A DNA stretch of 64,000 nt, taken from NCBI RefSeq assembly GCF_001499675.1, contig NZ_LN609302.1, positions 967,896 through 1,031,895 of the forward strand, read 5' to 3'. Each line of letters opens with the position of its first letter. Within the stretch, counting starts at the first letter, position 1. Made by a program: the position numbers and the translations under genes. The notes under the pieces were generated by a model. That model was not told where the DNA came from. It did not search any database and saw only the letters and a list, made by a program, of their open reading frames with translations. Below, in pieces: positions 27,321 to 36,460 of the stretch. The DNA is from Acetobacter ghanensis (GTDB taxonomy: Bacteria; Pseudomonadota; Alphaproteobacteria; Acetobacterales; Acetobacteraceae).

Positions 27321-29123
27321 ATGATGATTTTTCCAGATATGTTGCAGATTGATCCCCTTGTTGCGTCCTGCCGCAAGGGAACATTGACGCCGACTGATAT
27401 TGTCAAGGAGGTTCTGGCGCGGGTTGAGGCCTACAACCGCGTTGACCCCGCTGTATGGATCACCCTTGTTCCTGCTGATCGTCTGCTGGCCAGGGCTGCC
27501 GAACTGGAAAGCCTGTCAGCTAGTGATCTGCCGTTTTATGGTGTTCCATTTGCGGTTAAAGACAATATTGATGTGGTCGGTCTGCCGACAACCGCAGCCT
27601 GCCCGGCCTTTGCTTATACAGCTCGGGAAAGTGCGGAGGTCGTGCGTTGTCTGGAGGCTGCAGGCGCTATTGTTATCGGCAAGACAAATCTGGACCAGTT
27701 TGCAACCGGGTTGGTGGGGATGCGCTCGCCCTATGGTCAACCTCATTCCGTTTTTGGGAGCGAATATGTATCTGGCGGCTCAAGTTCAGGGTCAGCCGTA
27801 GCGGTTGCCGCCGGTCTGGTCTCTTTTGCACTGGGTACAGATACGGCTGGTTCGGGGCGCGTACCAGCGGCATTCAATAATATTGTGGGGCTTAAACCGA
27901 CGCGGGGAGTGCTGAGCACGCATGGGCTTGTACCTGCGTGTGAATCTCTGGACTGTATTTCCATCTTTGCGTCTTCAACGGCGGACGCATTGCAGGTGGA
28001 GCAGGTCGCCAGAGCGCCTGATATTCGGGTTCCTTACTCGCGTGCTATGGATCCGCGCAAATTACCATATGGAACTTTCCGTTTTGGTATCCTGCATAAG
28101 GAAGACCGTTTTTTTGATGGTTGCCCGGCAAGTGCCGTGTTGTATGAGCGTGCGATTCAGCAACTGGAAGAGTTGGGCGGCACGGCCGTGGAACTGGATT
28201 TTGCTCCCCTGAAGGAAACCGCGGAGTTGCTCTATAGCGGTCCATTTGTTGTGGAGCGTTTGACGGCGCTTGAGGATTTTTACCACGAACACCGTGGGGA
28301 TATGGACCCCACGGTGGGCCAAATTTTTGATGGCGCCAACAAATACTCTGCAACGGACGTCTTCAAAGGTATTTACCACCAGAACCTGCTCAAGCAGGAA
28401 GTGGATAGAATGTGGAATGCGTTTGATGTCATGGTGCTGCCAACCGCACCGCGTATAGTGACAAAGCAGGAAGTAGCCGCACAACCCATTGCTGTAAACT
28501 CCATGCTTGGGACGTATACCAACTTCGTTAATCTGCTTGATATGGCTGCTTGTGCTGTGCCCGCAGGCTTTACGCCGGACGGTTTGCCATTTGGTGTTAC
28601 GCTTATAGGCCCTTCTTTTACGGATGATGATCTGGCTCTACTCGCCGGTCGTTTTCATGCCGTGTCGGGGAATACCAGCGGCATGAATAATGTTGCTGTG
28701 ACATCCAGCACATGTACAGCCAGCACCGAGGCCGCTCCGGGCAATGTGCTTTTGGCCGTTGTTGGCGCTCACCTGAAGGGTTTTCCTTTGCACTGGCAGT
28801 TGGAGAAAGAACACGCAGTTCTAAGGGCGACGACGCGCACAGCACCGGACTACCGTCTTTTTGCCCTGCCAGACGCAGTTCCCCCCAAACCGGGCCTTGT
28901 GCGGGAAAAAGGTTTTGTGGGCCCCGGCCTTGAAGTGGAAGTTTACGAGCTGGATGCCGCAGGGTTTGGCCGCTTTGTTTCAGCACTGCCTCAACCTATG
29001 GCCATCGGAAAAATTACGTTGGCCGATGGGTGTGAAGTGAGCGGCTTTTTGTGCAGCGAAGCCATCGCGCGGAGCGGTAAGGACATTACCGCTAGTGGTG
29101 GATGGCGCTATGCAACGCTCTAG
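27321..29123 (+). CDS. atzF: Allophanate hydrolase
   Basis: 600 aa. The amidase-signature domain has the Ser-cisSer-Lys triad: Lys80 in PFAVKDNID, Ser154 in SGGSSSGSAV and Ser178 in TDTAGSGRVPA. A separate C-terminal domain (about 460-600) follows, typical of full-length allophanate hydrolases, where it handles the second step or the quaternary structure. The enzyme converts allophanate to two ammonium and carbon dioxide and completes the nitrogen-release pathway begun by the carboxylase 47 bp upstream. It is probably the last enzyme gene of the operon. Confidence 0.93.
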   Translation: MMIFPDMLQIDPLVASCRKGTLTPTDIVKEVLARVEAYNRVDPAVWITLVPADRLLARAAELESLSASDLPFYGVPFAVKDNIDVVGLPTTAACPAFAYTARESAEVVRCLEAAGAIVIGKTNLDQFATGLVGMRSPYGQPHSVFGSEYVSGGSSSGSAVAVAAGLVSFALGTDTAGSGRVPAAFNNIVGLKPTRGVLSTHGLVPACESLDCISIFASSTADALQVEQVARAPDIRVPYSRAMDPRKLPYGTFRFGILHKEDRFFDGCPASAVLYERAIQQLEELGGTAVELDFAPLKETAELLYSGPFVVERLTALEDFYHEHRGDMDPTVGQIFDGANKYSATDVFKGIYHQNLLKQEVDRMWNAFDVMVLPTAPRIVTKQEVAAQPIAVNSMLGTYTNFVNLLDMAACAVPAGFTPDGLPFGVTLIGPSFTDDDLALLAGRFHAVSGNTSGMNNVAVTSSTCTASTEAAPGNVLLAVVGAHLKGFPLHWQLEKEHAVLRATTRTAPDYRLFALPDAVPPKPGLVREKGFVGPGLEVEVYELDAAGFGRFVSALPQPMAIGKITLADGCEVSGFLCSEAIARSGKDITASGGWRYATL

Positions 29124-29248
29124 CACGGAGCCATTACGTGCCAGGTTAGGTTTTTCTTGGACTGTTCAGGCTTTCTGATGTGGAGAGGAAAAACCTCTCA
29201 TCAATATTCTCATTTTTTGCAATGCGATGGAAAAAGAGAGTTACAATC

Positions 29249-30661
29249 ATGCATGTTTCAGTCAAAAAGTATCATTCTCTCAAAATGGCTCTTGTATTTG
29301 GTGGAATGTTTTCTGTTCTTCCTGATACAGGTTTTGCGCAGATCCCCGACCAGCCAGTTGGGGACGAGGAGCGTCCCCTAACGGCTGTTTCCACGCAGGA
29401 GGAAGCCGATACCGGCAACATCTTCCATCGCAAACCGGGTCAGCCCCATTCCTATTGGGATAATCTTGTTGGGCATCTCTCGGTTGAGGCCAGTGTGACC
29501 GGTAACCCATGGACCAAGTCAGGGCGCAATTTCGGACAATTTTATGCTGATCGTTCCAACACCGTAACAATGAACCAGATTTTGGGGTCTCTGTCGCATC
29601 CCGTTGAGGACGTGGGGCATGGTTATGGCATCGGTTTTGTATTCGAAAGTCTTTATGGGTCCGATGCCCGCTTTGACCCCACGGCCGGTATGGCCTCAGG
29701 CGCTCTGAACAGTCTTTATCAATGGATACCAACTCAGGCGCATGTTGACTTCAAGCTGCCATGGATTTTTAAAAATGGTATTGATTTACAGATTGGTCAG
29801 CAATACGGCCTTCTTGGATCGGAGGGCACTCCGGCCCTTGCCCGTCCGTTTTATACCTTTAATTATGCGTCTGATTACATTGTCCCCTTTGAAGTGGTGG
29901 GGATTACGGCAACTATGCATGTTACCGATAAGATGGACTGGATTGTTGGCATAGATGCTGGCAACTCAACCACATTTGGGAAATATGGAAATAATAGCCG
30001 ACCAAAGGGAACATTCGGATTTGCGTGGAATAATTTGCTGGATGGCAAACTCAACATGCACATTCTGGGGCATTTTGGACCGCAGGGCAATAATGGGCGA
30101 GCACTAACCTCTCCAGACGGTTATTGGACCAGCGCAGGTATGGGAAAAATTGCCAACCAGAAAATGCAATATAATGCAGACTTTCTGGCAACATATCATC
30201 TGAACAAAGCCATGAGTGTTACGGTTGATGGTACATATCTGCACGATGACCTGACGCGGGACGACGTGTATGGCGTTTCAACATACTTTGCTTACGATAT
30301 TAATCCGTCGTTGACATTCAATGCGCGTGGAGAAATATTCCGTGACAATACAGGCGCAGTAATAACAGAATACTCAAGCTTTACATCGTTTACCAAAGCA
30401 ATAACCAACCAGCCATATCCATATTATATTGCAGAGCCGACGACCTATGGTGAACTCACGGTGGGTGCCACGTATCGCCCGGACTTCATTAACCGGCATG
30501 TCAGCTTTGGCTCGTTCTCATTCCGGCCGGAAATCCGGCTTGATAAATCTCTCAATGGCACGCATCCGTTTAACCGTGCGCCAGCAGCAGGAGAGTATGT
30601 TGTAACCAACGGCACCAACAATATGCTTTGGTTCAACTGTGATGCCATCTGGGCTTTCTAA
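29249..30661 (+). CDS. Outer-membrane beta-barrel porin (OmpL-like)
   Basis: 470 aa from the ATG at 29249. A signal-like segment (residues about 12-31, MALVFGGMFSVLPDTGFAQ) precedes a chain of aromatic-rich, amphipathic beta strands. Blocks such as LPWIFKNGIDLQIGQQYGLL and DYIVPFEVVGITATMHVTDK fit the OmpL-like putative porin-2 family, and the C-terminal residue is Phe, as for many barrel proteins. It lies about 125 bp behind the allophanate hydrolase gene on the same strand and ends at a terminator, so it probably supplies outer-membrane passage for the nitrogen substrate. The specific ligand is unknown. Confidence 0.72.
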   Translation: MHVSVKKYHSLKMALVFGGMFSVLPDTGFAQIPDQPVGDEERPLTAVSTQEEADTGNIFHRKPGQPHSYWDNLVGHLSVEASVTGNPWTKSGRNFGQFYADRSNTVTMNQILGSLSHPVEDVGHGYGIGFVFESLYGSDARFDPTAGMASGALNSLYQWIPTQAHVDFKLPWIFKNGIDLQIGQQYGLLGSEGTPALARPFYTFNYASDYIVPFEVVGITATMHVTDKMDWIVGIDAGNSTTFGKYGNNSRPKGTFGFAWNNLLDGKLNMHILGHFGPQGNNGRALTSPDGYWTSAGMGKIANQKMQYNADFLATYHLNKAMSVTVDGTYLHDDLTRDDVYGVSTYFAYDINPSLTFNARGEIFRDNTGAVITEYSSFTSFTKAITNQPYPYYIAEPTTYGELTVGATYRPDFINRHVSFGSFSFRPEIRLDKSLNGTHPFNRAPAAGEYVVTNGTNNMLWFNCDAIWAF

Positions 30662-30678
30662 GGTAGCATAACCTGTTT

Positions 30679-30714
30679 AAACGGCTGTCCTTGTGGTTTT
30701 GGGCAGCCGTTTTG
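30679..30714 (+). terminator. Intrinsic terminator after the nitrogen operon
   Basis: Stem aaacggctgtcc / gggcagccgttt with a ten-base loop, followed by a short T tract. It lies 18 bp after the porin stop and directly before the convergent LysR gene, so it may serve both strands. Confidence 0.8.
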
Positions 30715-30716
30715 TA

Positions 30717-31682
30717 TTAGTCGGGTGTGGTGTCCATCATATACGTTCCCGGCCAGTTTTGTGATGTAACCATATGCTTTGCCAGAAGAACCAGTAGTTC
30801 ACGCACCGCAACACCGGCTTCTGTTTCGGGAATACTTTCGGGAATACAGAGCGAAACATCTTCCTGAATGGTCGGGCTACTGAGCGGGTAAATGAGTGAT
30901 TGCCCCGGAACAACAATTTTGCTGGCGACTGCCCACGGCAGAATTGTGCAACCAACCCCAGCCGCCACGGCATCCCGCAATGTCAGTAGGGCTTCAACCT
31001 CGGCAACAATGTTGGGGACAATCTGCTTACGGGCGAAGGCGACGTTAATTCTCTTACGTACAAAATTGTAGTCTGGTGGTGCCAGTAAGGGAATGTTTGC
31101 CAGATCGGATAATTTGATGGGGGTGGTTGTGTCCGGCCCAAAGGCAAAGTCCTTATGCGCGACCAGAAAGAAATTTTCTTTCATTAAAGGCATAAAACTG
31201 ACGCCTTTGATTGGTCCAGCACCATGAATAATGGCCATATCGACCCTGCCGGTCATGACCATTTCACTGTAAATATCATCAAAACTTTCGGAAAGGTGGA
31301 GGGTGATTCCGGGCAGCTTTTGCCGGACCTCCTGCAAGAGCCCCAATGCTAAAGAGGACCCGGAGCAATAGGGGGAGAGACCAACCGAAACTTTGCCGAC
31401 CAGCGGCCCCGTGCCATTGCTGACTTCTACCATGGCGCGGTCAAGCTGCTTGCTTAGCGTTTGGGCATGGCGGTATAGTTCCAGCCCGGCGGCGGTAGGG
31501 GTAACCCCCATTTTGCTCCGAATAAGCAATTTTTGTTTAAATGCTGTCTCAAGCGATGCAAGTTGCTGGCTGAGTGCTGGCTGCGCAATATTCAGAATGT
31601 CTGCTGCACGGGAAATGCTGCCAACATCAATAATTTTTACAAATGCCTGTAAACGTCTAATGTCCAATGCGCTGCACTCCAT
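30717..31682 (-). CDS. LysR-family regulator, Nac-like
   Basis: 321 aa from the ATG at 31682 (an in-frame TTG lies 12 bp further out). The helix-turn-helix region RRLQAFVKIIDVGSISRAAD, then ILNIAQPALSQQLASLE is close to that of Nac, the nitrogen assimilation control protein of enterobacteria, and the effector domain begins GKVSVGLSPYCSG. It is convergent with the carboxylase-allophanate operon. A role in nitrogen control is a reasonable guess, but resemblance in the DNA-binding part does not prove it. Confidence 0.8.
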   Translation of the reverse strand: MECSALDIRRLQAFVKIIDVGSISRAADILNIAQPALSQQLASLETAFKQKLLIRSKMGVTPTAAGLELYRHAQTLSKQLDRAMVEVSNGTGPLVGKVSVGLSPYCSGSSLALGLLQEVRQKLPGITLHLSESFDDIYSEMVMTGRVDMAIIHGAGPIKGVSFMPLMKENFFLVAHKDFAFGPDTTTPIKLSDLANIPLLAPPDYNFVRKRINVAFARKQIVPNIVAEVEALLTLRDAVAAGVGCTILPWAVASKIVVPGQSLIYPLSSPTIQEDVSLCIPESIPETEAGVAVRELLVLLAKHMVTSQNWPGTYMMDTTPD

Positions 31683-32022
31683 GCGACGTAACAAGTAGCA
31701 AGGGTAATGATCGGCGGCTAATGTGTCAATAAAAGATCGAAATAAAAATTATTACGCAATTGTATTCTTTGTTGGTATTTAAGGTTTTTGTTGTGGTTGT
31801 TTGAATAACATAATTTATTAAAATTATTTATATAAATACAAATAATTGTTCTCGTGAGTAAGAAAATTTATTTTTCAAATCTTTCCATAGAATTCTTCTA
31901 TGGGGTTAGATGCTTTTCCCTGCTATCGGATTTATCTGACATGAGCGTAAATTTAAGCGGAATCACATATTTTCAGGGCTGTCTTCCCGCATGGGTGGGG
32001 AGCCTTGCGGGAGTATCTAGCC
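31683..32022. promoter_or_regulatory. AT-rich intergenic region with a perfect 8-3-8 palindrome
   Basis: About 340 bp between divergent genes (LysR and aminotransferase). It holds a long AT-rich run (31730-31850) and, at 31885-31903, CCATAGAA-TTC-TTCTATGG. The palindrome is not followed by a T tract, so it is more likely an operator or leader hairpin than a terminator. No coding gene is supported here. Confidence 0.45.
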
Positions 32023-33225
32023 ATGCCGGGTTTTGCTGATCGACTGAATGGAATTGCCATTTCTGCCTCTGCAGCAATGACAGATAAAGCCTCTGCCCTA
32101 AAGGCCGAGGGGAAGAAAATTGTCAGCCTGTCTTCAGGAGAACCGGATTTTCCGACACCAGACCATGCGTTGGATGCGGCAATAGCGGCTGGCCGCGCGG
32201 GAGACACCAAATACCCGCCTCAGGCCGGTAAGCCCGCCCTTAAGCGTGCAGTGCAAGCCAAGTTCCTGCGGGATAATGGTCTGGATTATGCGTTGGACGA
32301 AATTCTTGTGGCTAACGGCGGTAAGCAGATCATTTTTGATGCCATTATGGCAACCTGTAACCCCGGTGATAATGTTGTTCTGCCGACCCCTTACTGGATC
32401 AGCTATGCCGATCAGGCTCGCCTTGCTGGAGCCAGTATTGTGCAGGTGCCTTGCCTTGAGCAGAATGGTTTCCGCCTTATGGCAGCGGACCTGGATGCCG
32501 CCATCACACCGCAGACGAAATGGGTTGTATTGAATTTCCCCAACAACCCAACGGGTGCCTGCTGTCCCAAGGAGGATATGCAGGCTATCGCAAAGGTCCT
32601 GCTTAAGCATAAGCATGTCTGGATCCTGACTGACGATATTTATGAGCATCTCGTGTATGATAATTTTGAATTCTGCACGATTGCGCAGGTTGAGCCGGCC
32701 CTTAAGTCGCGCACATTAACGGTTAATGGCGTGTCCAAGGCATATGCCATGACCGGTTGGCGGGTCGGCTTCTGCGGTGGTCCCAAAGAGCTGATTGCGG
32801 CCATGAACAACATGCAGGGGCAGTCCACAAGTGGGATCAATACTCTGGCGCAGGCTGCCGCTGTGGCTGCGTTGGAAGGGCCGCAGGATTTTCTGCGTGA
32901 GCGGGCGTTGGAATATCAGGCGCGGCGGAATCTGGTTGTTGGCCTGCTGAACGCTATTCCCGGTATTCGCTGCCATAAGCCGCAGGGGGCCTTTTATGTT
33001 TATGCCGATATCAGTGCCTGCATGAACAAGGTTTCCGCTGGTGGCAGGCAGATCGCAACAGATACGGATTTTGTTATGGGTCTTCTGGAAGAGCAGCAAG
33101 TGGCAACCGTGCAGGGGACTGCTTATGGCATGAGCCCGTTTTTCCGTCTTTCCTACGCAACAGACACCGCAACGCTGGAGGAGGGTTGCAGCCGTATTGC
33201 TGCTTTTGTGGCAGGGCTTAAGTAA
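32023..33225 (+). CDS. Class I pyridoxal-phosphate aminotransferase (aspartate aminotransferase type)
   Basis: 400 aa from the ATG at 32023 (CGGGAGTATC upstream). Fold-type I features are: LSSGEPDFPTPDHALDAAI, the substrate block TPYWISYADQ, LNFPNNPTGACC, then DDIYEHLVYD and the PLP lysine in VNGVSKAYAMTGWRVGF. The C-terminal arginine region is FRLSYATDTATLEEG. It matches the aspartate/prephenate aminotransferase subgroup Ib common in alphaproteobacteria. Probable role is transfer of amino groups between aspartate and 2-oxoglutarate. It is convergent with the biotin-carrier genes and shares a hairpin with them. Confidence 0.9.
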   Translation: MPGFADRLNGIAISASAAMTDKASALKAEGKKIVSLSSGEPDFPTPDHALDAAIAAGRAGDTKYPPQAGKPALKRAVQAKFLRDNGLDYALDEILVANGGKQIIFDAIMATCNPGDNVVLPTPYWISYADQARLAGASIVQVPCLEQNGFRLMAADLDAAITPQTKWVVLNFPNNPTGACCPKEDMQAIAKVLLKHKHVWILTDDIYEHLVYDNFEFCTIAQVEPALKSRTLTVNGVSKAYAMTGWRVGFCGGPKELIAAMNNMQGQSTSGINTLAQAAAVAALEGPQDFLRERALEYQARRNLVVGLLNAIPGIRCHKPQGAFYVYADISACMNKVSAGGRQIATDTDFVMGLLEEQQVATVQGTAYGMSPFFRLSYATDTATLEEGCSRIAAFVAGLK

Positions 33226-33249
33226 TTATACACGCCTTCAAAACGCAAA

Positions 33250-33274
33250 CACCCTGCCTTTAACAGGCAGGGTG
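33250..33274. terminator. Hairpin between convergent genes
   Basis: A ten-base perfect stem (caccctgcct / aggcagggtg) with a five-base loop in the 81-bp gap between the convergent aminotransferase and carrier-protein genes. The following T tract is poor, so termination strength is uncertain. Confidence 0.6.
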
Positions 33275-33306
33275 CCGTATTGGGGTTGGATGTGAACAGC
33301 TAAGAG

Positions 33307-33756
33307 TTATGCTGGCTTAATGGACATTATGGTCCGTCCATACCCAACCAGTTCCCCTTCCTGTGCGGTAATATTGCTAACAACACCAGCGCACGGAGCG
33401 TGCACGGCAACAGTGATGCTGCCGAGGCCAAGAAGCGCCACACTTTCTCCTTCCCGTACCGTATGACCTACTGGAGCAAATGCTTTTTTGGTCGCAGGGT
33501 CCTGCAAAAGCAGATGCCCGAAATAAGGCGTCGTCACAGGTGTTGTTGCTGGCTCTGCCGGTTCTGTCGTCTGCACATTGGGGGGCGGGCTGACGGGCTG
33601 GGAGCCTCCTCCAGCCACAAGGCGCAGATGCAGCCCCTGACTGTTTTTAAGTTCCAGTTCATGCAGGCCAGCCTGTTGCAGCCAATGCGTAATCTGCACA
33701 ATCTCCTGCGGGCTTGGCAGAGTATCAAAGTGAGGGAACGTGACGGGCTTTTCCAT
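33307..33756 (-). CDS. Biotin-carboxyl-carrier-like protein without the biotin lysine
   Basis: 149 aa. The N-terminal part (EIVQITHWLQQAGLHELELK) copies the helical start of AccB, a Pro/Thr-rich linker follows, and residues about 75-148 form a biotinyl/lipoyl-type fold (PVGHTVREGESVALL, then APCAGVVSNI and GELVGYG). At the hairpin where AccB has EAMK, this protein has GLGS (residues 110-113), so the modified lysine is replaced by Ser113. It cannot carry biotin by the usual mechanism. It is translationally coupled to the biotin carboxylase (TGATG overlap) and is likely a structural or regulatory partner. No frameshift is needed to explain the change. Confidence 0.85.
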   Translation of the reverse strand: MEKPVTFPHFDTLPSPQEIVQITHWLQQAGLHELELKNSQGLHLRLVAGGGSQPVSPPPNVQTTEPAEPATTPVTTPYFGHLLLQDPATKKAFAPVGHTVREGESVALLGLGSITVAVHAPCAGVVSNITAQEGELVGYGRTIMSIKPA

Positions 33757-35123
33757 CAGGGATGAGACCTTTTTTCCAGCCAGTGTTCCAGATGATGAAT
33801 GTCTACACCACCGTCCAAAACGCCTTTGTCTTCCAGCAGTGCCTGATGAAGCGGAATATTCGTTTCAATGCCCTCGACCTGCATTTCGGCAAGGGCAACC
33901 TTCAGGCGTCTTATGGCTTCGGTTCGTGTTGCGCCGTGCGCAATAACCTTGGCAATGAGGGAGTCATAGTAAGGTTGGACCGTGCTGCCCTGCGTTATAT
34001 GGGTATCCAGTCTTATTCCCGCCCCGCCCGGTAAATCCCACTTGGTAACGGGACCGGGGGAGGGTGAAAAAGAGAACGGATTTTCTGCATTAATGCGGCA
34101 TTCAATGGCGTGGCCAATGGTTTGCACGTCTTCCTGCTTGATGGTCAATGGTTTGCCCTGAGCAATTTCAATCTGGGCACAGACTATATCCAGCCCGGTT
34201 GTTTCCTCCGTTACGGGGTGTTCAACCTGTAGGCGTGTGTTCATTTCGATAAAGGCAAAAACGCCATCTTCGTAAAGGAATTCGAAGGTGCCTGCTCCTC
34301 GGTAGCCGATATGGTTGCAGGCCTGCGCGCAGCGTTGGCCAATATCGGCAATCAGTTCCGGGGGAATGCCGGGTGGAGGTGCTTCTTCCAGCACTTTCTG
34401 GTGGCGTCTTTGCAGGGAACAGTCTCTGGCACCAAGCCATAGGGCGTTACCGTGTGTATCGCACAGAACCTGAATCTCTATGTGTCTGGGCTTCTGCATG
34501 AAGCATTCCAGATAGAGGGTGGGGTTTCCAAATGCCTGTTGTGCTTCCTTGCGTGTTAGCGCAACGGCTTTGAGCAGGTCTTCTTCTTTCCAGACAACGC
34601 GCATACCCCGGCCGCCACCGCCGCCCGATGCTTTGACAATGACCGGAAAACCGACTTTTCGGGCTAAAGCAAGAACTTCCTGCTCATCGGTCGGGAGTGG
34701 GCCATCAGACCCGGCAACGCATGGCACACCAGTGGCCTGCATGGTCTGTTTGGCTGTAATTTTGTCCCCCATCAGGCGGATGGAGGCTGGGGTGGGGCCA
34801 ATAAAATGTATGCCTGCGGCTTCCACCGCTTCGGCAAAGTCTGCATTTTCAGACAAAAAGCCATAACCGGGGTGTATGGCATCGGCTCCTGTTAGCCGGG
34901 CTGCCAGAATAATGGCTTCCGCATCCAGATAGCTGCGTGCAGCAGAGGCCGGGCCAATACAAAGGGCTATATCTGCTTCAAGCACATGGCGGCTCTGGGC
35001 GTCAGCTTCGGAATGAACGGCAACCGTTTCCAGGCCAAGTTGCCGACAGGCACGCTGGATGCGCAATGCAATCTCGCCACGGTTGGCAATAAGAACGCGC
35101 TGGAAATGCTTAGGTTCTGTCAT
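33756..35123 (-). CDS. accC: Biotin carboxylase (AccC-type)
   Basis: 455 aa. Complete domain set: LIANRGEIALRIQRACRQLG, ATP-grasp glycine loop KASGGGGGRGMR, the region FMQKPRHIEIQVL, and EMNTRLQVEHPVTE with the catalytic Glu and Arg. It carboxylates biotin on a carrier protein with ATP and bicarbonate. Both neighbours overlap it (ATGA with the carrier gene, TGATG with the carrier-like gene), so it acts in this cluster rather than simply as the housekeeping acetyl-CoA carboxylase subunit. A separate fatty-acid accC elsewhere in the genome is expected but cannot be seen here. Confidence 0.9.
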   Translation of the reverse strand: MTEPKHFQRVLIANRGEIALRIQRACRQLGLETVAVHSEADAQSRHVLEADIALCIGPASAARSYLDAEAIILAARLTGADAIHPGYGFLSENADFAEAVEAAGIHFIGPTPASIRLMGDKITAKQTMQATGVPCVAGSDGPLPTDEQEVLALARKVGFPVIVKASGGGGGRGMRVVWKEEDLLKAVALTRKEAQQAFGNPTLYLECFMQKPRHIEIQVLCDTHGNALWLGARDCSLQRRHQKVLEEAPPPGIPPELIADIGQRCAQACNHIGYRGAGTFEFLYEDGVFAFIEMNTRLQVEHPVTEETTGLDIVCAQIEIAQGKPLTIKQEDVQTIGHAIECRINAENPFSFSPSPGPVTKWDLPGGAGIRLDTHITQGSTVQPYYDSLIAKVIAHGATRTEAIRRLKVALAEMQVEGIETNIPLHQALLEDKGVLDGGVDIHHLEHWLEKRSHP

Positions 35124-35582
35124 GAAAGCCTCATCAGGGGCTGGTCGGCTTCTACTTCCTGACCATCTTCTGCCAGTATGGCTTCCAACCGGCCGTTTGC
35201 AGTTGCTTTTACGGGTGTAAAAACCTTCATGGCCTCAATCAGCGCAACCTGCTGCCCCACTGCCAGCGTATCTCCGATGGAGACAAAAGGTGGTGCATCG
35301 GGGGAGGGGGCAAGGTGCAGCGTGCCATACATAGGCGCGCAAATGTCCTGGGCCTGCACCGGTGCGTTGGTGGGGGTGTTGTTAGGGGGGGAGGCATCTG
35401 GTACCTGCTCCCCCCCGGTGAGGGGAGTGGAGATGCCGAGGGGGGCATGTCTCGCTCTGAGCGAGAGCATACCGTGCCGCCCGTGTGATTTTAACTGTCT
35501 GTGCACCATCCGAAACGTCAAGTTCCTGTAATGGCGCTTGAGAAAACAGGTCAATCAGGGGCTTGAGTGCTTGGATGTCCAT
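35120..35582 (-). pseudogene. accB: Biotin carboxyl carrier protein (AccB-type), apparent frameshift
   Basis: The N-terminus MDIQALKPLIDLFSQAPLQE starts at 35582 in one frame. The biotinyl domain with VALIEAMKVFTPV and DICAPMYGTLHLAP is in another frame that ends at 35120. Removing one base from the C6 run (plus-strand G6 at 35440-35445) joins both into one protein of about 153 aa. Two further seven-base runs (35385-35391 and 35410-35416) lie just downstream, making the linker slippage-prone. It may be a sequencing error, a recent mutation or a contingency tract. The gene begins 5 bp after the dehydrogenase gene and overlaps accC. Confidence 0.82.
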
Positions 35583-35587
35583 GACGG

Positions 35588-36343
35588 TCAGGGGGTGTTG
35601 GTGGTTTTTTTGGCGAAGTTCAGACCGCCAACGACCTGCATGGTGGGCAGGACTTCCATAAAGCTGACATTCATACGCTGGGGGGAGCTCACAGCAAATG
35701 CAATAGAGTTGGCAAGGTCCTCTGGCAGCAGGGAATCATATTCAGCAAAAAAGCGGCGTTGGGCTTCTTCCATATTACCAATCAGGCGGCCAAAGACTTC
35801 GGTTTCCACACGGGCGGGGGAAATTTCGGTTACACGGATTTTCTTGCCAAACAGGTCACATCGCAGTTGCTGGGAGAGCGAGTGCACGCCTGCTTTTGTG
35901 GCATGGTAAACCGTGTTGCCGCCCGCAAAGGCATAATGCCCGGCAATGGAACTGATATTGATGATATGCCCACGGTCCCGTGCAATCATGCCCGGCAGAG
36001 CCAGACGGGTGAGCTGGAGCACAGCGCGCAGGTTGATGTCGACCAGCGCATCCACATCTTCTTCCGTGGTGTTGGCAATATTGCCCGTGCGGGACTGACC
36101 AGCATTGTTGACCAGAATATCAATGTCCGTGTTGTCAAAAATGCTCTGCATGGCAGCGCAGTCCGCAACGCTTGCCGCGTGCACAATACAGCCGGTTTCT
36201 GCTGCCAGTGCGTCAAGGCGTTCCTTGTTCCGTGCGACGGCGTGCACTTCCAGTCCAAGTTCACGCAGTTTGCGTACGGTGGCCGCACCAATGCCTGAGG
36301 ATGCGCCGGTAACCAGTGCTGTGCGGTAAGTCTGTGTCGTCAT
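35588..36343 (-). CDS. Short-chain dehydrogenase/reductase, YdfG-like
   Basis: 251 aa. Nucleotide-binding TGASSGIGAATV (residues about 13-24), NNAG at about 98, the Ser of NISSIAGH, and YHATK (Tyr-x-x-x-Lys) complete the SDR active site. Overall pattern resembles NADP-dependent YdfG-type enzymes acting on 3-hydroxy acids such as 3-hydroxypropionate or serine. It is the first gene of the minus-strand unit with the biotin carrier and carboxylase genes. Its link to 5-oxoproline breakdown is unknown. A paralogue lies at 58869-59639. Confidence 0.85.
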   Translation of the reverse strand: MTTQTYRTALVTGASSGIGAATVRKLRELGLEVHAVARNKERLDALAAETGCIVHAASVADCAAMQSIFDNTDIDILVNNAGQSRTGNIANTTEEDVDALVDINLRAVLQLTRLALPGMIARDRGHIINISSIAGHYAFAGGNTVYHATKAGVHSLSQQLRCDLFGKKIRVTEISPARVETEVFGRLIGNMEEAQRRFFAEYDSLLPEDLANSIAFAVSSPQRMNVSFMEVLPTMQVVGGLNFAKKTTNTP

Positions 36344-36460
36344 GCTGAGTAATATCCTGAAAAACGTGAGTTTTGCCCTCTATAATGACGGGCGACAGTC
36401 CTTAAGTCGTTTCAGATTAGAGACGAAATGGCGGGTTGACCAAGATGAGTTTGGTCTTGC

